From a bacterium (GTDB lineage: Bacteria > Patescibacteriota > Saccharimonadia > Saccharimonadales > Saccharimonadaceae), in the NCBI GenBank assembly GCA_030530485.1, contig JAUMUX010000001.1, positions 1 to 64,000 on the forward strand: a stretch of 64,000 nucleotides of DNA, written 5' to 3'. Below, in pieces: positions 8,658-16,045 of the stretch. The position numbers and the translations under genes are program-made. A model generated the notes under the pieces. It ran no database searches, had not been told where the DNA came from, and saw only the letters and a program-made list of their open reading frames with translations. Position 1 is the first letter of the stretch; each line of letters opens with the position of its first letter.

Positions 8658-9041
8658 ATGCCACAGGAAGAATTCGAAATAGAAGTCATAGCTAAAGCCA
8701 AAGAAATTGCTAATTTTGAAGATGAAAAGTTGTTAAAGTTTGCCGTCGGCGAAATTTGCGACCGTGTCTCGTTATATTTGAATCTTCCGGAAAAAGCCGA
8801 TTTCGACCGCCGATTGGTTAGGATTCTCGCGAATATGACCTGTGGTAATTTTATCAAATTCGAAAGTGCTGCGAATCGAACCGCCGAACGAGCAATTTCA
8901 AGTTTGAGCGACAATGGTCAGAGTATCAGTTATCAGAATGCTACACAAAGCTATTTTGTAACGGCTAAAGATAGTGAAATTTTCGATGGCTATGTTGAGA
9001 TTCTAAAGCCGTATCGGAGGATAAATGTTGTTTCCAGATAG
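8658..9041 (+). CDS. Head-tail connector (gp6/gp15-like adaptor)
   Basis: A 127-residue, mostly helical protein. The pattern of a short acidic helix, then AVGEICDRVSLYLN and VRILANMTCGNFIK, resembles Phage_connect_1 / HK97 gp6-like adaptors that dock under the portal. ATG 8,658 is preferred over an in-frame TTG at 8,643. It overlaps the next gene by 17 nt in the normal connector order. Confidence 0.7.
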   Translation: MPQEEFEIEVIAKAKEIANFEDEKLLKFAVGEICDRVSLYLNLPEKADFDRRLVRILANMTCGNFIKFESAANRTAERAISSLSDNGQSISYQNATQSYFVTAKDSEIFDGYVEILKPYRRINVVSR

Positions 9042-9360
9042 CGCTAAAAAGGCGATCAAAAGCACATTTTACGACAAAATGGTTGAGGTTTTTGAAGTTC
9101 GTAAGGATTTTGACGAAGAAGGCGGATTGGTTGAATCTACCTCGAAAAAAGGCGAATTTAAGGCGAATGTGAATTATTCGGAGCTTGGTAAAGTTTTTGA
9201 AGAATTGGGAGCTAAATTAAACGCCAGTGTCGCAATTACGGCTGAAACTTCCGCCAAAATTGAAATTGGTGACAAAATGCGAATTGATGGTCGAGATTTT
9301 GAAACAGTTGAAGTTAAACGATTCGATTCACACGCCTTGATTTTAGGGAGAATTCTGTGA
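9025..9360 (+). CDS. Putative head-closure / stopper protein
   Basis: A 111-residue protein with alternating strands and an ending (KIEIGDKMRIDGRDFETVEVK) typical of the small beta-barrel head-completion proteins that follow the adaptor in siphophages. CGGAGG precedes its ATG. It overlaps both neighbours by a few bases. Assignment is by position and predicted fold. Confidence 0.6.
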   Translation: MLFPDSAKKAIKSTFYDKMVEVFEVRKDFDEEGGLVESTSKKGEFKANVNYSELGKVFEELGAKLNASVAITAETSAKIEIGDKMRIDGRDFETVEVKRFDSHALILGRIL

Positions 9361-9767
9361 GAGTTTCGGTTTCGACCTCAATAGTTAATAGTAGAAATCT
9401 CAATTCAATTAACGATGCTTTAATTAGTGGAGTTTCGAAAGCAGCAATGCTGGTTCAAGGTTCAGCTAAAAACAAAGCTCCTGTCGATAGTGGAACGCTT
9501 CGGCAATCAATTAGAGCTGATAAGGCTAAAATTCAAGGAGAAAATGTGACCGCTACGGTTTCTACCAATCTTGAATATGCGCCTTATGTTGAGTTTGGAA
9601 CTGGATCGAGAGGACAGTCCACAAACACTAATACGGAAGTTGAAGTTAGCTATCGGTCGGACTGGCGTGGAAATAAGGCTCAGCCGTTTCTATGGCCAGC
9701 ATTGAGGGAAAACCGAAACAATTCAATCAAAATAATCAGAGAAGAAGTTAGGAAGGCAGTGAAATGA
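9357..9767 (+). CDS. HK97 gp10-family tail-completion protein
   Basis: The GTG start at 9,357 overlaps the previous stop. The 136-residue protein has the signature of the HK97 gp10 family: GSAKNKAPVDSGTLRQSI near residues 35-52, then LEYAPYVEFGTG near 78, and a C-terminal PFLWPALRENR. Members act at the head-tail junction or tail terminus. Confidence 0.85.
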   Translation: MRVSVSTSIVNSRNLNSINDALISGVSKAAMLVQGSAKNKAPVDSGTLRQSIRADKAKIQGENVTATVSTNLEYAPYVEFGTGSRGQSTNTNTEVEVSYRSDWRGNKAQPFLWPALRENRNNSIKIIREEVRKAVK

Positions 9768-10102
9768 TGTTTCTACCAAAACAAGAAATTTTCGAAAAGC
9801 TTAAAGAAACTGGCGTTGCGGTTTCGCTAAGCGGACAAAATGTTTTCAAGAAACTTCCAGCCTTAACTTTTCGAATTGATGATAACTCGCCACAATATGG
9901 ACTGAAAGGTGAAATTTCTGCTCAAGAGATAATTGCCACAGTTGATATATGGGCGAATAGCTCTAAGGAAGCCTCAAAACTTCTTTCAGAGATTGAAAAG
10001 AAAATGCGTGAGATTGGTTATTATCTTGAATTCTCAAGTGATGTTCCAAATCCAGACTCAAGTATTTTTCATATAAATAACAGATTTAATAGTAAAAAAT
10101 AA
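9764..10102 (+). CDS. Putative tail terminator / tail-completion protein
   Basis: A 112-residue protein following the gp10-like gene with a 4-nt ATGA overlap. The pattern of KLPALTFRI, then IIATVDIWANS, then LLSEIEKKMREIGY resembles the small alpha/beta tail-completion proteins (DUF3168 / gp17-like) that sit just before the tail-tube gene. The family is inferred from order and predicted fold. Confidence 0.6.
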   Translation: MMFLPKQEIFEKLKETGVAVSLSGQNVFKKLPALTFRIDDNSPQYGLKGEISAQEIIATVDIWANSSKEASKLLSEIEKKMREIGYYLEFSSDVPNPDSSIFHINNRFNSKK

Positions 10103-10111
10103 GGAGATTAT

Positions 10112-10549
10112 ATGGCTGATAGGAAAAATGCCACTCGTTCAATTGGTGCAGAGCTTGTCGTTATGGCAAAAGCTGGTGCTACAGTAGACATTAATTTTGG
10201 TGGTTTGACAAGCATTGGCGAACTTAGCGCTGAACGTGAGAAAATCGATGTTTCAACACTTGCTGATATTTCTGGAAAACGCTATATTCCAGGAGCAGTT
10301 GAAGTTGGTGATCTCGATATTGAAGGAAATATTGAAGATTATGCTGATGTCGAGAAAGTAATGACGTTGTTTGAAGCTGGTGAAGTTCGAAAATTCGAAA
10401 TTCGCACAACCGAAGATGGCGGTGCAGTTTACAAATTCGACGCTTCTTTGACCAAATTTGCTGTTGGTGAACGAACTGTCGACGGATTTAACACATATTC
10501 TGCAACACTTTCAATTAATGGAATGTTCACTCGAGTGAAAAAATCCTAA
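10112..10549 (+). CDS. Major tail protein (tail tube)
   Basis: A 145-residue, beta-rich protein with the typical tail-tube phrase ISGKRYIPGAVEVGDLDIEGN and an ending with FNTYSATLSINGMFTRVKKS. Length and place, just before the frameshifted chaperone and tape measure, fit the tail-tube family of long flexible-tailed phages. AAGGAG precedes the ATG. A hairpin follows the stop. Confidence 0.85.
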   Translation: MADRKNATRSIGAELVVMAKAGATVDINFGGLTSIGELSAEREKIDVSTLADISGKRYIPGAVEVGDLDIEGNIEDYADVEKVMTLFEAGEVRKFEIRTTEDGGAVYKFDASLTKFAVGERTVDGFNTYSATLSINGMFTRVKKS

Positions 10550-10555
10550 ACTATA

Positions 10556-10575
10556 GGGGCGTTGAAATTCGCCCC
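10556..10575 (+). terminator. GC-rich hairpin after the tail-tube gene
   Basis: GGGGCG (10,556-10,561) pairs with CGCCCC (10,570-10,575) around an 8-nt loop. No U run follows. It may act as a weak terminator or mRNA-protecting stem that lifts tail-tube RNA over the downstream genes. Confidence 0.5.
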
Positions 10576-10609
10576 ACTTTGAAATTATTAAATTAAACAA
10601 GGAAACCCT

Positions 10610-10957
10610 ATGAATAATCTTGAATTTAAAGCGAAAAATATTCGAAAAATGGAAAGAGAAACTGGCTTGAATTTTCTGGAATCGTTGGACAATTTCGGGA
10701 GCATTTCTGGCATTATAGATATTATGATGGCTGGAGGAATGACCGAAGATGAAGCTAGTGATGCTTTAGATCAATACGGTTTTGAGGAAGTTATTTTGAA
10801 AATTATGGAAAGATTGAGCGAATGTGGTTTTTTACCGCAAGAGGCGAGAATCTCGATGAAGGAATCGTTGAAACAGATGAAGAAAGACTTCAAGAAAATC
10901 GAAGAGGAAACTTCAGCCAAAACTGGCGAAAAAACGAACCAAGAGCCTTCGAAATAG
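10610..10957 (+). CDS. Tail assembly chaperone, short form (G-like)
   Basis: A 115-residue, mainly helical acidic protein between the tail-tube and tape-measure genes, the position of phage lambda gpG. The sequence FKAKNIRKMERETGLNFLE and the Gly/Met-rich GGMTEDEASDAL are like the Phage_TAC families. It ends in a charged Lys/Glu tail. A slippery heptamer at 10,828-10,834 allows a longer product (next entries). It helps the tape-measure protein fold and recruits tube subunits. Confidence 0.8.
   Translation: MNNLEFKAKNIRKMERETGLNFLESLDNFGSISGIIDIMMAGGMTEDEASDALDQYGFEEVILKIMERLSECGFLPQEARISMKESLKQMKKDFKKIEEETSAKTGEKTNQEPSK
10828..10834 (+). promoter_or_regulatory. Programmed -1 ribosomal frameshift site (T TTT TTA)
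   Basis: Codons of the short chaperone read GGT TTT TTA across this point, so the heptamer T-TTT-TTA is in the exact X-XXY-YYZ register for a -1 shift, the same heptamer as the HIV gag-pol site. The -1 frame is open from 10,753 to 11,223. A small CGAGA/TCTCG stem begins 10 nt downstream (10,845-10,855). Confidence 0.8.
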
Positions 10958-11223
10958 GGTTAAAAATTGACGAATATTGGAATCTAAGCCCCGCCGAGTT
11001 TCGAAACTGTGTTGCGGGGTTTAACTCTAAACAAAAAGCTGAAATCGAACGAGCGGACGCGTTAAATCACATTCTTGGGCGATATATCAGTTTTGCTGTT
11101 AATGACCCAAAACATTATCCGCGTGAGCCAATTGCGGCAAAAAACGCGCATAGAACGAAAAAAATGAGGCCTGTGACGATTAAGGCGTTAGACCAAATCG
11201 CACGGCTAACTGGAGGTTTATGA
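10834..11223 (+). CDS. Tail assembly chaperone extension (T-like), made by -1 frameshift
   Basis: This -1 reading frame has no convincing start of its own (ATG 10,822 lacks a ribosome-binding site) and ends by ATGA overlap with the tape-measure gene. Slipping at 10,828-10,834 would join the first 75 residues of the short chaperone to 129 residues here, giving about 204. The C-terminal half is basic (KNAHRTKKMRPVTIKALDQI), as expected for the T domain. The G/GT arrangement is conserved in long-tailed phages. Confidence 0.78.
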   Translation, partial: TARGENLDEGIVETDEERLQENRRGNFSQNWRKNEPRAFEIGLKIDEYWNLSPAEFRNCVAGFNSKQKAEIERADALNHILGRYISFAVNDPKHYPREPIAAKNAHRTKKMRPVTIKALDQIARLTGGL

Positions 11224-14200
11224 GTAGAACCACAATTGATGAACTGCAGGTTTTGATTTCGGCCAACAGTTCGAAATTCCAAAATGAAATCGCAAAAGTG
11301 CGTGAAAATCTCGCACAAGTTAGTCAATCCGCAAGAAGATCAGGAGAATCAATCGCTGGCGGATTTTTAAAGGCACAATTAGCACTCGGAGCTTTGAAGG
11401 GTGCTTTTAATGCTGTCGTTGGAGTTGCGAAAGCGGCAACTAGCGAATTTGGTTCGTTAGAACAAAATCTTGGTGGTGCTGAGGCTGTTTTTGGACAATT
11501 TTCGGACGCTGTAAAACAGAAATCGAAAGAATCCGCTCAAACAATGGGAACCTCAATGTCGCAATATTTGGCAGCGGCAAACAAAATGGGCTCATTGTTT
11601 CAGGGTGCAGGCTATGATGTTCAAAAATCAATGGTGATGACCACAGACGCAATGCAACGAGCCGCCGATGTTGCGAGCGTGATGGGAATTAGCCAAGAAG
11701 CCGCTCTTGAAAGCGTGGCTGGAATGGCTAAAGGTAACTTCACGATGATGGATAACCTCGGCGTTGCTATGAACGATACGGCGTTATCTGCTTACATGCT
11801 TGAAAAAGGTATCCAAGGCAACATTGAGAAAATGACCACCGGCGAAAAAGTTGGTATTGCCTACCAAATGTTTATGGATAGAACAGGGAAATATGCTGGA
11901 AACTTCGCTCGAGAATCAATGACACTGGAAGGCGCGCTTGCAATTTTGCGAGCAGAACTCTCAAATGTTGCTGCGACTCTTGGTTCGGCTTTCGCGCCAG
12001 TTGTTTTGAGTGTTTCGAATTTTATTTCGAATGTTTTATTACCAGCAATCAACGCCGCAATTCCGTATATCGTTGGATTTATGAAAGTGGTTGGCACGAT
12101 GGTAAATTATGTTATCTCGGCACTTTCTTCGCTATTTGGTGCAACTAAAAAAGCAGGCGGAGCGCTTGGCTTTGGTGGAGTTTCGAAAGCAGCAGAATCT
12201 GCTTCAAAAGGAATGAGCAACCTCGGTAAATCCGCAGGCGGTTCAGGTGGAGCTGGTGGAATGAATAAAGCCGCAGGTTCAGCCAAAAAATTGAAAAAAG
12301 AATTGCTCGGACTTGCGAAATTCGACGAAATGAATGTTCTAAAAACGCCCGAAGATACGGCAGGCTCAGGCGGTGGCGGCGGTGGAGCTGGCTCTGGCGG
12401 AGGTGGTGGCGTTGATTTCGAAATGCCACAAATTCAAACTGGCGGTTTTAAAAATGCCTTTGATGAAATTGGGGCAAAAGCTGAAGAAATCGCGAATAAG
12501 ATTAAGGGCTTTTTCTCAGATATGTTTGAGTTTAAGAAAATCGGTTCGGCTTTTAAACGATTTTGGGATGATATTAAGGCAACTGCAAAACCAGTTTTTG
12601 AGGTTATTGGCGATGCTTGGGAACGATATCTAAAACCAATTATTAGCTGGGCTGGAAATGAACTTTTGCCTGCTTTTTTGAATGCTGTGGGTGGAGCGGC
12701 AAGATTTCTTGGTGAAATGTTTAAATCTGCTTATAATTTCTCGCGTCCCTTCATTGATGCTTTTATTGCGCCACTCGTTGGCTTTATCGGATCAGGAATC
12801 GTGAAATTCTTAAATGGAATTGGTGATGCTTTTCGAGCAATGTCGAAAGATAAAGGACTGGTTGATTTCCTAACTCAAATTACTATTACAATCGGTGGAA
12901 TGACTGTAGCAATTAAAGCTGCCGAAGCAATTTCAGCATTTAATGCAGGTGTCAAAACAATGCAAGCCCTAGCGCTTTCAAGCCCTCAAGCAATGGCTTC
13001 TATGGTCTCGAGCCTCGGTTCAGTAAAAAGTGCATTTGTGCTTGCTGGTGGAGGTATTGCAGGTATAAAAGCATCGGTTATTGCGCTCGGTGCAAGTATC
13101 AAAACTTCGGTAATTGGTGCTTTTAACACAGTAATGGCTCATCCATTAATTTTAGCAATAGCCGGTATTGCGGCAGGATTTGCATTCTTAGGTGGTTCGA
13201 TAAAATCAGCTTTCGAACAAGGAAACCCTGCAATGTGGGAGAGTGAAGCTCGGGCTAAAGCACTTAAAAAAGCTCAAGAAGACCTGCAAAAAGCAATTGA
13301 TGGCGTTAAAACAGCAGAAGAAAATCTTAAAAATGCAAGAAATTCTGAGACTGATGCGAATTTGCAAAGAATCGAGGCAGTAAAGGCTCAAAAGAGAGCG
13401 ATGGAAGAATTAGCGATAGCGCAGCAACAAACTGGAATAAGTTTTGAAAGTGTTAAGTCGCAAATTGAATCTGGAACACTTGCTTTCGAAAACTTAACTC
13501 CGCAGCAACAAGCGGTTTATGAAAAAGGTTTGCTGCTCGAACAAGCTAACCAAAAAGTTCAAACTTCTCAAGATAATATGAACAAGGCGATCCAAGACAC
13601 GAAATCTAAAACTGAAGAGCTTAAAAAGGCAAAAGATGAGGAATTGGCGCAAAGACTAGCTGATGCAACTTCGCAAGCAGTTATCCAAGGGAAATATAAA
13701 AATTCGAAAGATGCAATCGATGCATTAAAGAGCGGCGTTTTGCAATACAAAGATGAAAACGGCAATATGGTGAAAGTCAGTGAAGAAGATATTTCACGAC
13801 TTGAAAATACTACAAAAACAAAGTCTCAAGATATTGTAAAAATTTATCGCGATTCGAAAAGCGGCGCCGATCAAGGGTTCTTCGGGCCGATGGGAAAAAG
13901 TCTTGCGACAGCTGGTGATCAATTAGGGAAATTTGCAGGCTGGGCTGGTGAAAAATTTGGTGAATTTATCAGCTGGGCAAAAAAAGCAGGCTCGGACGCT
14001 TGGAATGGAATTACATCATTCTTTGGCGGAATCGGTCAGTGGTTTAGCGACCGCTGGGGTGATATTAAAAACGCATTTTCGAATGCTTGGCAAACTTTTT
14101 CGAATATTGGTCGCAATATTTGGGAAGGCCTAAAATCCGGAATCGGCAATATCGCCAATAATATGAGAAATATGTTTTCTGGGGCTGTGGAAGGCGTGAA

Positions 14201-14597
14201 AAAATTCCTTGGGATTCACTCGCCATCTCGCTTGTTTAAGAGTTATGGTGGATTTGTGAGCGAAGGATTCGCGCTTGGGATTCAAAGCGAAATGAGCACG
14301 GTTTCAAAAGCTTTTGCCAAGATGACCGATTTCGAAATCCCAGAATATACGGTGAAAACTAATTTTGACGCAGATATTCCAGATTATGGTGTTGATCAAA
14401 CCGTAAAAGCTCATCTTGATTACCAAAGCAAACTCGATAAAGAACGCGAGACTGCGATGGATAAGATCGAAGAAGCGATTCGCAACCAAAAACAGCAAAT
14501 CACGGTTAAGGTTGGCGAGGACACGCTGGTTAATAAAATTATTGATGGTGTCAATGCAAAAAGCTTCCTTGAAAATAGAACGGTGTTTGATATCTAA
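11220..14597 (+). CDS. Tape measure protein
   Basis: A 1,125-residue protein that sets tail length and is ejected ahead of the DNA. The N-terminal 300 residues contain the TMP family core (LEQNLGGAEAVFGQF; AADVASVMGISQEAA; MDNLGVAMNDTALSAYML). A Gly-rich linker lies near 380-400, hydrophobic helices near 560-660, a coiled coil near 680-800, and Trp-rich repeats near 905-980. The typical C-terminal FLGIHSPSRLFKSYG comes at about 1,000. GGAGG precedes the ATG. No peptidase or lysozyme insert is apparent. Confidence 0.93.
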   Translation: MSRTTIDELQVLISANSSKFQNEIAKVRENLAQVSQSARRSGESIAGGFLKAQLALGALKGAFNAVVGVAKAATSEFGSLEQNLGGAEAVFGQFSDAVKQKSKESAQTMGTSMSQYLAAANKMGSLFQGAGYDVQKSMVMTTDAMQRAADVASVMGISQEAALESVAGMAKGNFTMMDNLGVAMNDTALSAYMLEKGIQGNIEKMTTGEKVGIAYQMFMDRTGKYAGNFARESMTLEGALAILRAELSNVAATLGSAFAPVVLSVSNFISNVLLPAINAAIPYIVGFMKVVGTMVNYVISALSSLFGATKKAGGALGFGGVSKAAESASKGMSNLGKSAGGSGGAGGMNKAAGSAKKLKKELLGLAKFDEMNVLKTPEDTAGSGGGGGGAGSGGGGGVDFEMPQIQTGGFKNAFDEIGAKAEEIANKIKGFFSDMFEFKKIGSAFKRFWDDIKATAKPVFEVIGDAWERYLKPIISWAGNELLPAFLNAVGGAARFLGEMFKSAYNFSRPFIDAFIAPLVGFIGSGIVKFLNGIGDAFRAMSKDKGLVDFLTQITITIGGMTVAIKAAEAISAFNAGVKTMQALALSSPQAMASMVSSLGSVKSAFVLAGGGIAGIKASVIALGASIKTSVIGAFNTVMAHPLILAIAGIAAGFAFLGGSIKSAFEQGNPAMWESEARAKALKKAQEDLQKAIDGVKTAEENLKNARNSETDANLQRIEAVKAQKRAMEELAIAQQQTGISFESVKSQIESGTLAFENLTPQQQAVYEKGLLLEQANQKVQTSQDNMNKAIQDTKSKTEELKKAKDEELAQRLADATSQAVIQGKYKNSKDAIDALKSGVLQYKDENGNMVKVSEEDISRLENTTKTKSQDIVKIYRDSKSGADQGFFGPMGKSLATAGDQLGKFAGWAGEKFGEFISWAKKAGSDAWNGITSFFGGIGQWFSDRWGDIKNAFSNAWQTFSNIGRNIWEGLKSGIGNIANNMRNMFSGAVEGVKKFLGIHSPSRLFKSYGGFVSEGFALGIQSEMSTVSKAFAKMTDFEIPEYTVKTNFDADIPDYGVDQTVKAHLDYQSKLDKERETAMDKIEEAIRNQKQQITVKVGEDTLVNKIIDGVNAKSFLENRTVFDI

Positions 14598-14601
14598 AGA
14601 G

Positions 14602-14626
14602 AAAAAGGGGCGAATGCCTCTTTTTT
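14602..14626 (+). terminator. Terminator after the tape-measure gene
   Basis: A short stem (about 14,604-14,610 with 14,615-14,621, GAAT loop, one G.U pair) is followed by a T6 run. It separates the tail operon from the cargo gene, which has its own promoter. Confidence 0.7.
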
Positions 14627-14652
14627 GCTTGATTTTGATAGGCTTTTGGTTG

Positions 14653-14773
14653 TATAATAAAATTGTTCAGACAAAAAATACGGAAAGCTTTTAAATTGAG
14701 CTGATGTTTTTGCTTATTTTGAAGCTTTCGTATTTGTCTGAACAACAATACTACTTAAACATCGGCTCAATTT
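14653..14773 (+). promoter_or_regulatory. Promoter and long interleaved-helix leader RNA of the cargo gene
   Basis: A -10 box TATAAT (14,653-14,658) predicts a start near 14,665, exactly where the first arm of a long helix begins. Arm 1 (14,663-14,690) pairs with 14,722-14,745 over 24 bp with two bulges. Arm 2 (14,693-14,709) pairs with 14,757-14,773 over 17 bp with one G.U. The arms alternate 1-2-1'-2', so both helices together would make a pseudoknot, or they exclude each other as a switch. The second helix ends about 9 nt before the GAGG of the next gene. No good -35 box is seen. Confidence 0.75.
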
Positions 14774-14795
14774 ATTTAGTCGAGGATTGGAAAAA

Positions 14796-15545
14796 ATGAA
14801 TCACAAAGATACGAGGCCAAACTCAGGTAAAAAAGCTATATTATATACGACTATATCTGTTTTTATTTTATTTTTTCTTATTATAGTCTGGGCGAGTTTT
14901 TCGGCCAAAAAGGGAAATAAAGAGATAAGCAACGAGGTCTCAAAACAGAAAATATCTGTTAATATAGAGAAAGACCAAACTCTCGAAACTGGCAAAAATC
15001 GTTACAAGCTCAAAATCTCAGGATTTAAAAATGTTGCAAAAATGAGCGTTAGAATTAACTGTGAAAATACGGTCAGCCACAAATCTCCATTGAGTGAATG
15101 TAATAAAACTACAGAAAAAGAAACTCAAGGAAAAGAGTCGTTGGAGTATTTTATAACGTTTAACATTTCAGATTTTTCAAAACAGGAAAATAATAAAATC
15201 GAAGTATTGGTTACAAATCAAGATCGCGGCGCAGAAAGTATTGATAAAGTTATTGCGATAAATGGTGAGCCTTATTATTATGGTAAAGCTGAAATATCTT
15301 TTTCTAAGGAAGAACCTAATAATAACTTATATCTAACTAATGAAAAATACGAAAAAATAACAATTGGTGCGAATATAGACAACCTATCTAATATATATGA
15401 TATTAAGAAAGCTTGTGAAAAATATAGTGATTCTGATAGTGCTATTGGAAAAAGCCAAATCTATCGATGTAAATATGAAGGCAAGTATGCTCATTTTCAT
15501 TTTGTGAACAGGTTACTAAGTTCTAAAGATGTATTGAATTATTGA
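14796..15545 (+). CDS. Membrane-anchored phage cargo protein, function unknown
   Basis: A 249-residue protein. A short basic N-terminus is followed by one membrane helix (about residues 13-35, ILYTTISVFILFFLIIVW) and a polar, Lys/Glu/Asn-rich extracytoplasmic domain with four cysteines that might form disulfides. It interrupts the usual tape-measure to distal-tail order, carries its own terminator, promoter and leader, is AT-rich and has no TTCGAA. These are marks of a moron, a late-acquired gene expressed for the lysogen's benefit. ATG 14,796 is chosen over TTG 14,787 because of GAGG spacing. No family recognised. Confidence 0.75.
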   Translation: MNHKDTRPNSGKKAILYTTISVFILFFLIIVWASFSAKKGNKEISNEVSKQKISVNIEKDQTLETGKNRYKLKISGFKNVAKMSVRINCENTVSHKSPLSECNKTTEKETQGKESLEYFITFNISDFSKQENNKIEVLVTNQDRGAESIDKVIAINGEPYYYGKAEISFSKEEPNNNLYLTNEKYEKITIGANIDNLSNIYDIKKACEKYSDSDSAIGKSQIYRCKYEGKYAHFHFVNRLLSSKDVLNY

Positions 15546-15563
15546 TTAATTTAAACTTATTTT

Positions 15564-15642
15564 TTGCCAAAAAGACTAAAGTTTGGTATAATAAAATTAG
15601 AAGAACCATTTGCGATTCACCCCTCAGGGTGGGTCGCTTTTT
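15564..15642 (+). promoter_or_regulatory. Phage promoter followed by terminator-like hairpin (element copy 3)
   Basis: TTGCCA (15,564-15,569), a 17-bp spacer and TATAAT (15,587-15,592) are followed by GAACCATTTGCG (15,603-15,614). An 11-bp stem follows (15,612-15,622 with 15,627-15,637, two G.U pairs, loop CTCA), then T5. It restarts transcription of the distal-tail and lysis genes after the cargo gene. Confidence 0.85.
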
Positions 15643-15670
15643 ATGTCCAAACGAAAGGGGAATTTCGAAA

Positions 15671-16045
15671 ATGCAAATAAATGGTGAATTACTTAAAATC
15701 AACGGTCAGGTTTTTTCGAATTTGAAAAGTTATCAACTCCAGAGAAATAAGCTCTGGCTAAATTCAGACCGCAATATGGCCGGCGAAATTCGCGCAACAA
15801 TGATCGGAATCTTTCCAAAAATTGAAGTTGAATTTGGCGGAATTTTAACTGTGGCAGAAATTCAAAAAATTGCGCGCGTGGTTGATTTGCCATTTTTTAC
15901 AGTCGAGTATTTCGATCCAAAATACAATGCGATGAAATCTGGCCAATTTTACGCTGGCGATTATAGTGTTCAGCTCAAAGATAAGAAACGTGGAATTTTC
16001 GACCCCTTTAAAGTGAGTTTAATTCCAGTTAGAAAAGAGGCGTAA
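15671..16045 (+). CDS. Small distal tail protein (DUF6711-like)
   Basis: A 124-residue, beta-rich protein that begins with MQINGELLKINGQ and ends with KVSLIPVRKEA. In Gram-positive siphophages a protein of this size and style (DUF6711) follows the tape measure. The frame is open back to 15,542, but ATG 15,671 with AAAGGGG upstream, after the hairpin element, is the sensible start. It ends one base before the tail-hub gene. Confidence 0.65.
   Translation: MQINGELLKINGQVFSNLKSYQLQRNKLWLNSDRNMAGEIRATMIGIFPKIEVEFGGILTVAEIQKIARVVDLPFFTVEYFDPKYNAMKSGQFYAGDYSVQLKDKKRGIFDPFKVSLIPVRKEA

Noticed and set aside
10929-10936. A-rich candidate slippery site near the end of the short chaperone
   Set aside because: The A run is out of register for X-XXY-YYZ (it reads A-AAA-ACG); T-TTT-TTA at 10,828 fits exactly.
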